A stretch of 17,853 bases of DNA, taken from NCBI GenBank assembly GCA_036123635.1, contig JAZADL010000040.1, forward strand, positions 1 through 17,853, written 5' to 3'. The stretch's first letter is position 1. Every line of letters starts with the position of its first letter. Under the pieces are notes generated by a model. That model ran no database searches. It worked only from the letters and a program-made list of their open reading frames with translations, and was not told the DNA's origin. This DNA is from UBA9410 sp036123635. Its GTDB lineage: Bacteria; Actinomycetota; Acidimicrobiia; Acidimicrobiales; MedAcidi-G1. Both the position numbers and the translations under genes were made by a program. Below, piece after piece: positions 6,557 to 14,068 of this stretch.

Positions 6557-9031
6557 ATGGGAGGACTCCCCGACGAGGCACAGGTGGTGGTGATCGGTGG
6601 CGGCGTGGTCGGCGCCAGCGTGCTATACCACCTCACACAGGCCGGCTGGACCGACGTAGTCCTGATGGAACGACGGGATCTGACCGCCGGATCCACCTGG
6701 CATGCCGCGGGTGGCATGCACACCATCAACGGAGACCCCAACGTGGCCGCCCTCCAGCGGTACACCGTGCAGCTCTACGAGGACCTGGAGAAGGCCTCCG
6801 GCGTGTCCTGTGGGGTCCACCTGACAGGCGAGGTAATGCTGGCCGACGACGAAGACCGCATGGACTGGCTGCGCATGGCCCATGCCCGCGGCCGCTACCT
6901 GGGCATGCAAACCGAGCTGATTTCGGTGGCCGAAGCCAAGGAGAAGATCCCCTTCCTCGTCGAGGACCACTTTGTGGGCGCCCTCTGGGACCCGGTGGGC
7001 GGCCACGTCGACCCGTCAGGCGTCACCAACGCCTACGCCACGGCAGCCCGACTGGCCGGAGCCGAGATCCATCGCAACACCTGGGCCCACGACATCGTGT
7101 CCCGCCCAGACGGCCGATGGGATGTCGTCACCGAGCAGGGAACCGTCACCTGCGAGCACTTCGTGAACTGCGGCGGCCTCTGGGCCCGCGAGGTCGGCCG
7201 CATGTGCGGCCTGGAACTTCCCATTCTGGCCATGGAGCACATGTACCTGGTCACCGAGGAGCTCCCGGAAATCCGACCCTGGCTGGACGCCACCGACGGA
7301 CACGGTGTCGGGGCCATCGACTTTGGCGGTGAGATCTACACCCGTGCCGAGGGCAGCGGCCTGCTCCTGGGTACCTACGAGAAGGCCTGTGTGCCGTGGT
7401 CGGTGAAGGAGACCCCGTGGGACTTCGGAGCACAGCTCCTCACTCCCGATCTGGAACGCATCGCCCCGTCGTTAGCCGTCGGCTTCGAGCACTTTCCGAT
7501 CTATGCCGAGGCGGGTATCCGCCGGGTCGTCAATGGCCCGTTCACCTTTGCACCTGACGGGAACCCCCTAATCGGTCCCATCCGCGGCCAGCGGGGCCAT
7601 TGGGTAGCCTGCGGCGTCATGGCTGGCCTCAGCCAGGGTGGCGGTGTGGGCCTGGCCATGGCCAACTGGATGACCACAGGTGACCCCGGCTTCGACGTCT
7701 GGGGCATGGACGTCGCCCGGTACGGAGACTGGACCACTCCCTCCTACACCCGAGTCAAGGTCATGGAGAACTACAGCCGCCGGTTCTCCATCTCGTTTCC
7801 CAACGAGGAACTCCCTGCCGGACGTCCCCTGCACACATCACCCGTCCACGACCGCCTGTCTAAGGCCAACGCCGTCTGGGGCTCCTCCTACGGCCTGGAG
7901 CAGGCCCTGTGGTTCCAGCGGCCCGGCGAGGAACCGGTGGAAGACGTGACGTTTCACCGGTCCAACGCCTTCGACCTGGTCGCCGACGAGGTCCGTGCCG
8001 TACGCACCGGGGTGGGGCTGCTGGAGACCACCGGATTCGCCAAGCACCAGTTCACCGGTCCGGGCGCCCGGGACCTCCTAGACCGTCTCCTGGCCAACCG
8101 CATCCCACCGCCGGGCCGGATGGCCCTGGCTCCCATGCTCAACGCCCAGGGGCGCCTCATCGGCGACTTCACGGTGGCCACACTGGCCGACCCGTTCAAC
8201 GGCTCCGAACGGTTCCTGGTCTTCGGCTCCGGGGTGGCCGAGGGATACCACGAGCGCTGGTTCCGAGCCCACCTACCGGTCGATGGGCCCCCCGTGTACT
8301 ACCGGCCCCTCTCCCACGAGATGGCCGGGCTGTCTATCGCCGGACCGGCAGCCCGCCAGGTGCTGGAGGCGCTGACTGACGTCGACGTATCCGGTGAGGC
8401 ATTCGGGTTTCTGGACATCCGGGAACTGGACCTGGGCATGGTCCCGACGATCGTGGGGCGTATCTCGTTCACCGGTGACCTGGGATACGAGTTCTGGGTG
8501 CCAGCCTCGCTCCAGCAGCGCCTCTACGACCGCGTGCTGGAGGCCGGAACGCCCTACGGCCTGCGGCCGTTGGGCCTACGGGCCCTGGACTCCCTGCGCT
8601 TCGACAAGTCGTTTGGGGGCTGGGCCACCGAGTACCGCCCCATCTACACGGCCGACGAGGCCCGACTGGACCGCTTCGTAAAGCCGGAGAAGGGCGACTT
8701 CATCGGTCGCGATGCCGTGGTAGCCGACCGGACCAACGGCCCCGACCGGCGCCTGTGCGCCTTCACCCTGGACGACGGAAACGAGCGGGACACCGACGTC
8801 CTGGGTGACGAGCCGATCTGGTACCACGGGGAGGTAGTGGGTTGGGCTACTTCAGGCGGCTACGCCCACTGGTCGGAGGCCTCGTGCGCCCTGGGGTACG
8901 TCCCGACCGCCCTGGCTGACTCCATGTCCTCGGCCACCGGTTTCGAGCTCGAGGTTCTGGGGGTCCGACGTCCCGCCACTCGCCGTGACGAGCCGTTGTT
9001 CGACCCGTCGGGGTCACGAATGCGAGGCTGA
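6557..9031 (+). CDS. Dimethylglycine/sarcosine dehydrogenase-like FAD oxidoreductase fused to GcvT (aminomethyltransferase) domain
   Basis: An 824-residue two-part enzyme. Residues 1 to about 370 form a DAO-type flavin domain with GGGVVG (14-19), LMERRDLTAGSTWHAAG ending near residue 52 and CGVMAGLSQGGG near the end. H49 in STWHAAG corresponds to the histidine that binds FAD covalently in mitochondrial dimethylglycine dehydrogenase. An FAO_M linker follows, then from about residue 430 a GcvT-type folate domain (NAFDLVADEVRAVRTGVGLL; PLGLRALDSLRFDKSFGGW near 670-690) and a C-terminal GcvT barrel (GWATSGGYAHW). By family, it demethylates an N-methyl amine and passes the one-carbon unit to tetrahydrofolate as methylene-THF, with electrons going to an electron-transfer flavoprotein. 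AGGAGG at 6540-6545 precedes the ATG by 11 nt. It lies 27 nt after the methyltransferase, so the two probably act in sequence on one substrate. Length matches full-size family members. Confidence 0.9.
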   Translation: MGGLPDEAQVVVIGGGVVGASVLYHLTQAGWTDVVLMERRDLTAGSTWHAAGGMHTINGDPNVAALQRYTVQLYEDLEKASGVSCGVHLTGEVMLADDEDRMDWLRMAHARGRYLGMQTELISVAEAKEKIPFLVEDHFVGALWDPVGGHVDPSGVTNAYATAARLAGAEIHRNTWAHDIVSRPDGRWDVVTEQGTVTCEHFVNCGGLWAREVGRMCGLELPILAMEHMYLVTEELPEIRPWLDATDGHGVGAIDFGGEIYTRAEGSGLLLGTYEKACVPWSVKETPWDFGAQLLTPDLERIAPSLAVGFEHFPIYAEAGIRRVVNGPFTFAPDGNPLIGPIRGQRGHWVACGVMAGLSQGGGVGLAMANWMTTGDPGFDVWGMDVARYGDWTTPSYTRVKVMENYSRRFSISFPNEELPAGRPLHTSPVHDRLSKANAVWGSSYGLEQALWFQRPGEEPVEDVTFHRSNAFDLVADEVRAVRTGVGLLETTGFAKHQFTGPGARDLLDRLLANRIPPPGRMALAPMLNAQGRLIGDFTVATLADPFNGSERFLVFGSGVAEGYHERWFRAHLPVDGPPVYYRPLSHEMAGLSIAGPAARQVLEALTDVDVSGEAFGFLDIRELDLGMVPTIVGRISFTGDLGYEFWVPASLQQRLYDRVLEAGTPYGLRPLGLRALDSLRFDKSFGGWATEYRPIYTADEARLDRFVKPEKGDFIGRDAVVADRTNGPDRRLCAFTLDDGNERDTDVLGDEPIWYHGEVVGWATSGGYAHWSEASCALGYVPTALADSMSSATGFELEVLGVRRPATRRDEPLFDPSGSRMRG

Positions 9032-9076
9032 GGCCCAACCAATGGGTCGGAACACACCGGAGCGGAGGATCGGACG

Positions 9077-10390
9077 ATGGGTGGACACCCCGTGGTAGAC
9101 GGCGACCTGGACGACCCTCTGGTGCGCCGGGCGTCTACCGTCGGCCACCGGATGGTCATGGGTCCTGGCGAGCCGGCCCTGTCCGAGTGGGCGGCCGCAG
9201 GCTTGGTCCTTCCTGACGAGACGGACATGATGCGCTACCGGCTGGACCGCATCGCCGACCATCTGGCCGTGGCCGACGTGGACGGGATCCTCCTGTTCGA
9301 CCCCATGAACGTCATGTACGCGACCTACGCCCCGAACATGCAGGTCTGGTTGCTCCACAACCAGGCCCGCTACGCCTTCGTGGGGGCCGACGGACGCCTT
9401 GTGCTCTTCGACTACCCCAACTGCGAGTTTTTGTCGGCCCACAACCCGTACGTGGACGAGGTCCGAGCAGCCACCACGTTCACCTACTTTCTGGCCGGCG
9501 ACCGGATCGACGAGCAGTCCAAGAACTTCGCCGCCGAGGTGGCCGACCTAGCCCGTACCCACGGTGGCGGGACCCGACGCCTGGCCGTGGACTCGTCCAC
9601 CACCGTGGGGATCACCGCTCTGCAGGATGAGGGCCTCACCCTGGTCGAGGGAACCCGCATTATGGAGGAGGCCCGCAAGATCAAGGGACCCGACGAAATA
9701 GCCGCCATGCGCTGCTCGGTGGAGGGCACTCGGGTGTCGTGTCAGAAGATGTTCGAGGCCATGCGGCCCGGCCTTACCGAAAACCAACTCTGGGGGGTGC
9801 TTTGGGCCGAGATGCTGGCTCGCCACGGAGAGTGGATGGAGTGCCGCCTGCTGTCGGCCGGTCCCCGAACTAACCCTTGGTTCCAGGAGTGCAGCAGTTA
9901 TGTCATTGGTAACGGTGAACTGGTGGCCTTCGACACCGACCTGGTGGGGGCCTACGGGATGATGACCGACATCTCGCGGACCTGGGTGTGTGGCGACGCT
10001 GGGCCCTCGGCACAAGCCCGGAACGCCCACGACCTAGCTGTTGAGCAGGTGACCCGGAACATCGAGTTGCTCACCCCGGGACGAAGCTTCCACGAACTGT
10101 GCCACGCCGCCTGGACTCCCCCGGTCGAGGACTATCGGCACTACACGTGCCTGTTCCACGGCGTGGGTCAGTGTGACGAGTATCCCAGCATTCCCTTCCC
10201 GGAGGCCTGGGCGGACTCAGGCTACGACGGCGCTCTGGAACCCGGCATGGTGCTGACCGTCGAGGCCTACGTGGGTGCCCGTTCGGGTGGTGAGGGGGTC
10301 AAGATCGAGAACCAGGTGCTCATCACCGAGAATGGCCACGAGAACCTGACCCCGTGGACGCTCGACCTCGACCGCTTCGAAGGGCTGTAA
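9077..10390 (+). CDS. dddP: M24-fold enzyme of the DddP type (probable dimethylsulfoniopropionate lyase; Xaa-Pro peptidase fold)
   Basis: A 437-residue pita-bread (M24) protein with a full metal set: D286 and D288 (AFDTD), D298 (TDISRTW), H361 (HGVGQCDE), E396 (TVEAYVG) and E411 (KIENQVL). Compared from memory with Roseobacter DddP (ligands D295, D297, D307, H371, E406, E421), all are present with a constant offset of 9-10 residues. The DddP-specific Y366 and D377 match Y356 and D367. Other shared stretches include SEWAAAGL, LLFDPMNVMYAT, NMQVWLLHN, KGPDEIAAMRC and SAGPRTNPWFQEC. DddP cleaves DMSP to dimethyl sulfide and acrylate in the cytoplasm. Intact metal ligands exclude a creatinase. 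A start at ATG 9077 is supported by GGAGG at 9064-9068. The gene follows the GcvT fusion by 45 nt. A relative acting on another betaine or a peptide cannot be excluded. Confidence 0.75.
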   Translation: MGGHPVVDGDLDDPLVRRASTVGHRMVMGPGEPALSEWAAAGLVLPDETDMMRYRLDRIADHLAVADVDGILLFDPMNVMYATYAPNMQVWLLHNQARYAFVGADGRLVLFDYPNCEFLSAHNPYVDEVRAATTFTYFLAGDRIDEQSKNFAAEVADLARTHGGGTRRLAVDSSTTVGITALQDEGLTLVEGTRIMEEARKIKGPDEIAAMRCSVEGTRVSCQKMFEAMRPGLTENQLWGVLWAEMLARHGEWMECRLLSAGPRTNPWFQECSSYVIGNGELVAFDTDLVGAYGMMTDISRTWVCGDAGPSAQARNAHDLAVEQVTRNIELLTPGRSFHELCHAAWTPPVEDYRHYTCLFHGVGQCDEYPSIPFPEAWADSGYDGALEPGMVLTVEAYVGARSGGEGVKIENQVLITENGHENLTPWTLDLDRFEGL

Positions 10391-10450
10391 CCCCACCAGA
10401 CCCGACCAGCAGACCCCGACATGGCCACTGCCCTACCTAAGCCCCTTTCC

Positions 10451-10474
10451 ATGACCCACCGAACGAGACCATGA
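10451..10474 (+). other. Possible 7-codon leader ORF coupled to the thioesterase start
   Basis: ATG 10451 opens a frame encoding MTHRTRP whose TGA (10472-10474) overlaps the thioesterase ATG as ATGA. No strong ribosome binding site precedes either start. It may aid re-initiation, or be chance. Confidence 0.15.
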
Positions 10475-10887
10475 CCACCCCATCCGACGAGAAGTTCACT
10501 GACCTGATCCGGAAGATCATGCCGTTCTGCGACGTGCTCGGGTTGTCGGTCATCAGTGCCACGCCCCAGCGGGTGGAAGCCACGGCCGACTGGGCGAAAG
10601 AGCGGACCACGGTGTTCGGAGGCCTGCACGGCGGCTACATCATGGCCATCGCAGACTCTGTGGGGGCCCTGTGTGCGTCACAAAACCTTCCAAAGGGAGC
10701 GGAAACGTCGACCATCGAATCCAAGACGAACTTCCTGCGTCCGGTCACCGATGGAACCGTCAGCATTGTGGCCACACCAATCCACGTTGGGCGAACCACC
10801 ATCGTTGTCCAGACCGCGATAACCCGTGACGACGGTAAGTCGGTCTCGCTGACCACCCAAACACAGGCGGTCACGGGTCCGGGTTGA
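10471..10887 (+). CDS. PaaI-like hotdog-fold acyl-CoA thioesterase
   Basis: A 138-residue single-hotdog protein. The central helix motif GGLHGGYIMAIADSVGAL spans about residues 50-67, with HGG (53-55) and D62 at the positions of the conserved HGG and catalytic Asp of PaaI-type thioesterases. The FLRPV strand (88-92) and the C-terminal strand pattern (KSVSLTTQTQAV) also match. By family, it hydrolyses acyl-CoA or aryl-CoA esters, often to rescue CoA trapped in dead-end intermediates; the specific acyl group is unknown. It is the last gene of the plus-strand operon, 80 nt after the DddP-like gene, and converges on a crotonase only 21 nt away, so transcripts of the two units meet here. The 80-nt gap before it holds no clear promoter or hairpin. 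ATG 10471 has only a weak purine-rich site upstream. Confidence 0.82.
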   Translation: MTTPSDEKFTDLIRKIMPFCDVLGLSVISATPQRVEATADWAKERTTVFGGLHGGYIMAIADSVGALCASQNLPKGAETSTIESKTNFLRPVTDGTVSIVATPIHVGRTTIVVQTAITRDDGKSVSLTTQTQAVTGPG

Positions 10888-10908
10888 GGCCGGTTCGGCT
10901 AGTGGCCC

Positions 10909-11715
10909 CTAGTTCCCCTCGAACTCGGGTTGTCGCTTTTCGATCCAGGCCTGTGCCGCCTCCCTGGTGTCCTGCGTCCCAAAGTTGGTGGCTTGGGCCT
11001 GGCCCTCGGCCTCCAGCGCCTGGGACATAGACGTCTGTCCGCCGTTGTTCAACAACGCCTTGCTCATAGACAGCGCTAGGGGCGGTCCGGCGGCGATCCG
11101 ACCCACCACGTCAGCCACGTGGGCATCCAAGTCGGCTTCGGCCACGATCCGGTTGACCAGGCCGATGCGGTCGGCTTCAGCGGCATCGATGACCTCGGCC
11201 AGCAGGGCCAGTTCCTTGGCCCGGTGTAGACCCACCCGTCTGGGTAGTACCCAGGATCCACCGAAGTCGATAGTGAGGCCGCGACGGGCAAAAATCTCCG
11301 AGAACCGCGCTGTGTCGGCTGCATAAACGAGATCGCACCCCAGGGCCATGTTGAGGCCGGCTCCAGCAGCCACACCAAACACCTTGGCCACCACCGGATG
11401 CTGGCACTCATGAAGAGCCTGGGCTGATGCCTTGATCCTGCGCAGGTTGCGGAGGGGGTTGCTGGCCACTGCACCACTAGCCCGCTCCGATTGGCCGCCC
11501 ACATCAGCGCCCGAGCAGAAGTTGCCGCCGGCGCCAGTCAACACGATGGCCCGCACGGTCCCGTCTGAGTGAAGATCCCGAAAGATCCGTCCGAACTCGT
11601 TGAACATCGAACCGGTCATGGCGTTCATGACCTCGGGACGGTTCATCGTCACGGTAACAATGTCGCCGTCTCGCGCTACGTCCAGCCCTTCAGCCCCTTC
11701 GATTACACCGCCCAC
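10909..11715 (-). CDS. Enoyl-CoA hydratase/isomerase (crotonase family)
   Basis: A 268-residue crotonase. It has VTMNRPEVMNAM (about 22-33), the first oxyanion-hole region FCSGADVGG (67-74), GVAAGAGLNMALGCDL (114-129) and FARRGLTIDFGGSWVLPRRVG (142-162). In classic enoyl-CoA hydratase a catalytic Glu (E144) sits in the GGGCEL motif; here the position reads Asn (N122 in GLNM). The second Glu is absent, but D150 sits where PaaG-type isomerases have their catalytic Asp. This points to a delta3-delta2-enoyl-CoA isomerase or a PaaG/PaaB-like role more than to a hydratase. GTG 11715 was chosen because GGAGGA (11721-11726) lies 5 nt upstream; a TTG at 11745 would add ten residues and lacks a site. 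The gene is divergent from the acyl-CoA dehydrogenase pair, with 125 bp between them. Confidence 0.83.
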   Translation of the reverse strand: MGGVIEGAEGLDVARDGDIVTVTMNRPEVMNAMTGSMFNEFGRIFRDLHSDGTVRAIVLTGAGGNFCSGADVGGQSERASGAVASNPLRNLRRIKASAQALHECQHPVVAKVFGVAAGAGLNMALGCDLVYAADTARFSEIFARRGLTIDFGGSWVLPRRVGLHRAKELALLAEVIDAAEADRIGLVNRIVAEADLDAHVADVVGRIAAGPPLALSMSKALLNNGGQTSMSQALEAEGQAQATNFGTQDTREAAQAWIEKRQPEFEGN

Positions 11716-11828
11716 GTCGCTCCTCCGGTTCTCTTCTTTACCCAACGTTAGACCGGTACGGGGGGACCCAACCCACGTGGCGGCCTACCCGCTGGGACGC
11801 CCACCTGTGGACCACCGGCAGCCATCGC

Positions 11829-11834
11829 TAGGGT
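11829..11834 (+). promoter_or_regulatory. -10-like hexamer before the acyl-CoA dehydrogenase pair
   Basis: TAGGGT is followed by 6 nt and the ATG at 11841. The TANNNT core fits a leaderless promoter. The AGGG within it could also serve as a weak Shine-Dalgarno sequence, so the two readings compete. No clear -35 element was found. Confidence 0.35.
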
Positions 11835-11840
11835 CGACGC

Positions 11841-12887
11841 ATGGATCTGGACCTGACGGAGGATCAGGAGGCGATCCGTGACGTCTTCGCCGACTTCTTC
11901 ACCTCGGAGACCGGACCCGAACGGGCCCGGGCAGCCGAACCGGTCGGCTTTGACGCCGCTGCTTGGGAGCGGCTGATAGAGACCGGCGCCCCCGGGATGG
12001 GTGTCGCCGCCGATCTTGGAGGCGGCGGGGCCTCGTTGGCCGACCTAGCCGTGGTAGCTGAGGAGGCTGGAGCCCAGATCGCCCCTCTACCACTGGTCGA
12101 CCACCAGGTCACCGCCCGCCTGCTGGCCAGCGTGGGGGGCTGTGACGACGACGTCCTGTCCGGTGCTGCCATCGCCGGCCTGGGGGTCCGTCCGGTCGAG
12201 GACGGCATCGCTTCTACCGTTCCCACCGGAGCCGTGGCCGGCCGTCTAGTCGCCCTAGACGGTGACCGCCTGATAGCCGTCACCGGCCCTGTTGGAGATC
12301 CCCTGGCCAACCACGGTTGCCTGCCCCTGGCCCACCGGGAGGTGGGCGAAGCCACTGTGCTGGCCGAGGGGCCCGAGGCGGTGGCGGCCTACGATCGTGG
12401 TCTCGACGAGTGGCGGACCCTCACTGCTTCGACCCTGGTCGGTATCACCCGGACCGCCTTGGATCTCGGCGTCGCCTACGTCAAGGAACGAGAGCAGTTC
12501 GGCCGCCCGGTGGGCAGTTTCCAGGCCGTCCAGCACCTCCTGGCCGACCTGCCCGGGCTCCTAAACGGGGCCCGCCTACTGACCGCCAAGGCGGCGTGGG
12601 CCGGTGATCGGGCATCGGCCGGCGAGTCGGGCGTCCTGGACGTGGACGCCAACGACGTAACCGACTTTGGCGCCCTGGCCACCATGGCCCTCGTGGTCGC
12701 TGGCGAGGCTGCGGCCACTTCGACCGACCGCAGCCTGCACGTGCACGGTGGCTATGGCTTCAGCGAGGAGTACGACATCCAGTTGTTCTTTCGCAGGGCC
12801 CGCGCCCTGGCCCTGTTGCTGGGTGACCCGGCACGTGAATGCCGACGGCTAGCCGACCGCATGTTTCCCGATCCGGCGGCCGCCTGA
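11841..12887 (+). CDS. Acyl-CoA dehydrogenase, short (FadE type), first of a coupled pair
   Basis: A 348-residue acyl-CoA dehydrogenase that is shorter than the usual 380-400. The N-terminal helix opens MDLDLTEDQEAIRDVFADFF. The central sheet is weakly conserved and degenerate: the usual substrate loop that reads like YSEPDHGSD in the partner gene is missing. The C-terminal helical domain has VKEREQFGRPVGSFQAVQHL (about 211-230) and HGGYGFSEEYDIQLFFRRAR (about 300-320). This shape resembles one subunit of the mycobacterial alpha2-beta2 FadE enzymes used in steroid side-chain oxidation, where the two subunits share the FAD and substrate sites. The stop overlaps the next start by one base (TGATG), which supports equimolar synthesis with the neighbour. 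By family it introduces a double bond alpha-beta in an acyl-CoA; the substrate is unknown. Confidence 0.83.
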   Translation: MDLDLTEDQEAIRDVFADFFTSETGPERARAAEPVGFDAAAWERLIETGAPGMGVAADLGGGGASLADLAVVAEEAGAQIAPLPLVDHQVTARLLASVGGCDDDVLSGAAIAGLGVRPVEDGIASTVPTGAVAGRLVALDGDRLIAVTGPVGDPLANHGCLPLAHREVGEATVLAEGPEAVAAYDRGLDEWRTLTASTLVGITRTALDLGVAYVKEREQFGRPVGSFQAVQHLLADLPGLLNGARLLTAKAAWAGDRASAGESGVLDVDANDVTDFGALATMALVVAGEAAATSTDRSLHVHGGYGFSEEYDIQLFFRRARALALLLGDPARECRRLADRMFPDPAAA

Positions 12888-14047
12888 TGGACTTCTCCCT
12901 CGGCCCCCAGACCACCGAGTTTCGCGACCAGATCCGGGTATTCGTGGCCGAGCACCTGACGACCGAAGTGGTCGACCGGATGCACGCCACCGGCACGTTC
13001 AACGACAGGGACCTCAATGGGGCATTGGCCGACGCCGGCCTGCTGGCCGGGGCGGTCCCCGGTTACGGCGACCGCGACCCCATCGAGCTCTACGTGCTGT
13101 TCAACGAGCTGGAGAAGGCTGGAGCCCCCTACGACGGACTAGCCGTCACCATGCTGGTAGCCGGCGTGGTGAACGCAGTGGGTACCGACTTCCATAGGGA
13201 AGCGGTGCTGGATCACCTGTTGACCGGTCGTTACAACTGTTGTCTGGGCTACAGCGAGCCCGACCACGGGTCGGACGTGGCCGCCATCACCACGAGGGCC
13301 GTCCGGGAGGGTGACAGCTGGGTTATAAACGGCCAGAAGATGTGGACCACCATGGCCCACGAGGCCGACTGGGTGATGCTGCTCACCCGAACCAACCCCG
13401 ACGTACCCAAGCACAAGGGCCTAACCATGTTCTTGGTCCCTATGGACACCCCGGGTATCGAGGTTCAGTCCGTCCCCACCATGGCCACCGAGCGCACAAA
13501 CGCCACCTTCTACGACGAGGTCCGGGTGGGCGACGAATGGCGCCTCGGAGAGGTTGACGGTGGCTGGACCGTCATGGGGGTCGCCCTGGCCTTCGAACGG
13601 GGGGTGATGGGCGGCACCAACCCAGCCGTTCCCCTACTGCGCCATGTCCGGAACTGGGCGACCACCGCTCCCTCCCCGGACGGCGGAAGGATGTTGGACG
13701 ACCCGGTCCTGCGAGAACGTATGGCCCGTACGGCTATAGCCAACCAGGTATCCCAGCTCCTGACCCTGAGGGCGGCGTGGATCGCCGCCACAGGCGGGCT
13801 GCCTGGCCTGGAGGGGTCTATGGCCAAGCTGTACGCCACTGAGCAGTACCAGCAGGCTGTGGGATGGTTCCAGCAGATGGCGGGCGCCGAGGGGCTCCTA
13901 GGGTTCCACGCCGACGGGGCGGCAGCCGACGGCTGGATCGACTATGACGCCCGCCACGCCCCAGTAACCACCATCTACGGGGGAACCACGGAGATCAACC
14001 GCAACAACGTGGCCGAACGCCACTTGGGCCTCCCCCGGGCCCGCTGA
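12887..14047 (+). CDS. Acyl-CoA dehydrogenase (FadE type), second of a coupled pair
   Basis: A 386-residue full-length acyl-CoA dehydrogenase. It has MDFSLGPQTTEFRDQIRVFV at the start, LGYSEPDHGSDVAAITTRA (about 118-136; FAD/substrate loop), INGQKMWTTMAHEADWVMLL and the C-terminal IYGGTTEINRNNVAERHLGL (about 362-381). The usual catalytic Glu in the YEGT motif is Gly here (IYGGT). E237 in AFERGV on an earlier helix is the likely base, as in isovaleryl-CoA dehydrogenase-like and mycobacterial FadE enzymes. Together with the preceding gene it probably forms a heteromer oxidising a branched or bulky acyl-CoA. ATG 12887 was chosen because it overlaps the preceding stop by one base and matches the family's N-terminus; an in-frame ATG at 12839 would start deep inside the neighbour. 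It converges on the phosphatase 21 nt downstream. Confidence 0.87.
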   Translation: MDFSLGPQTTEFRDQIRVFVAEHLTTEVVDRMHATGTFNDRDLNGALADAGLLAGAVPGYGDRDPIELYVLFNELEKAGAPYDGLAVTMLVAGVVNAVGTDFHREAVLDHLLTGRYNCCLGYSEPDHGSDVAAITTRAVREGDSWVINGQKMWTTMAHEADWVMLLTRTNPDVPKHKGLTMFLVPMDTPGIEVQSVPTMATERTNATFYDEVRVGDEWRLGEVDGGWTVMGVALAFERGVMGGTNPAVPLLRHVRNWATTAPSPDGGRMLDDPVLRERMARTAIANQVSQLLTLRAAWIAATGGLPGLEGSMAKLYATEQYQQAVGWFQQMAGAEGLLGFHADGAAADGWIDYDARHAPVTTIYGGTTEINRNNVAERHLGLPRAR

Positions 14048-14064
14048 ACCCGTTCCCCCCGGGT
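14048..14064. terminator. Weak hairpin between convergent acyl-CoA dehydrogenase and phosphatase genes
   Basis: ACCCG (14048-14052) can pair with CGGGT (14060-14064) across a 7-nt loop, or with a second CGGGT at 14065-14069. It fills the 21-nt gap between convergent stops. There is no T-tract, so only its place suggests termination. Confidence 0.25.
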
Positions 14065-14068
14065 CGGG

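Noticed and set aside
9077..10390. Creatinase or plain Xaa-Pro dipeptidase
   Set aside because: Creatinases lack the metal ligands, which are complete here, and DddP-specific Tyr and Asp positions are kept. A peptidase role is less likely but cannot be fully excluded.
11716..11745. TTG start at 11745 for the minus-strand crotonase
   Set aside because: It has no ribosome binding site, while the GTG at 11715 has GGAGGA at a good distance and matches the usual crotonase N-terminus.
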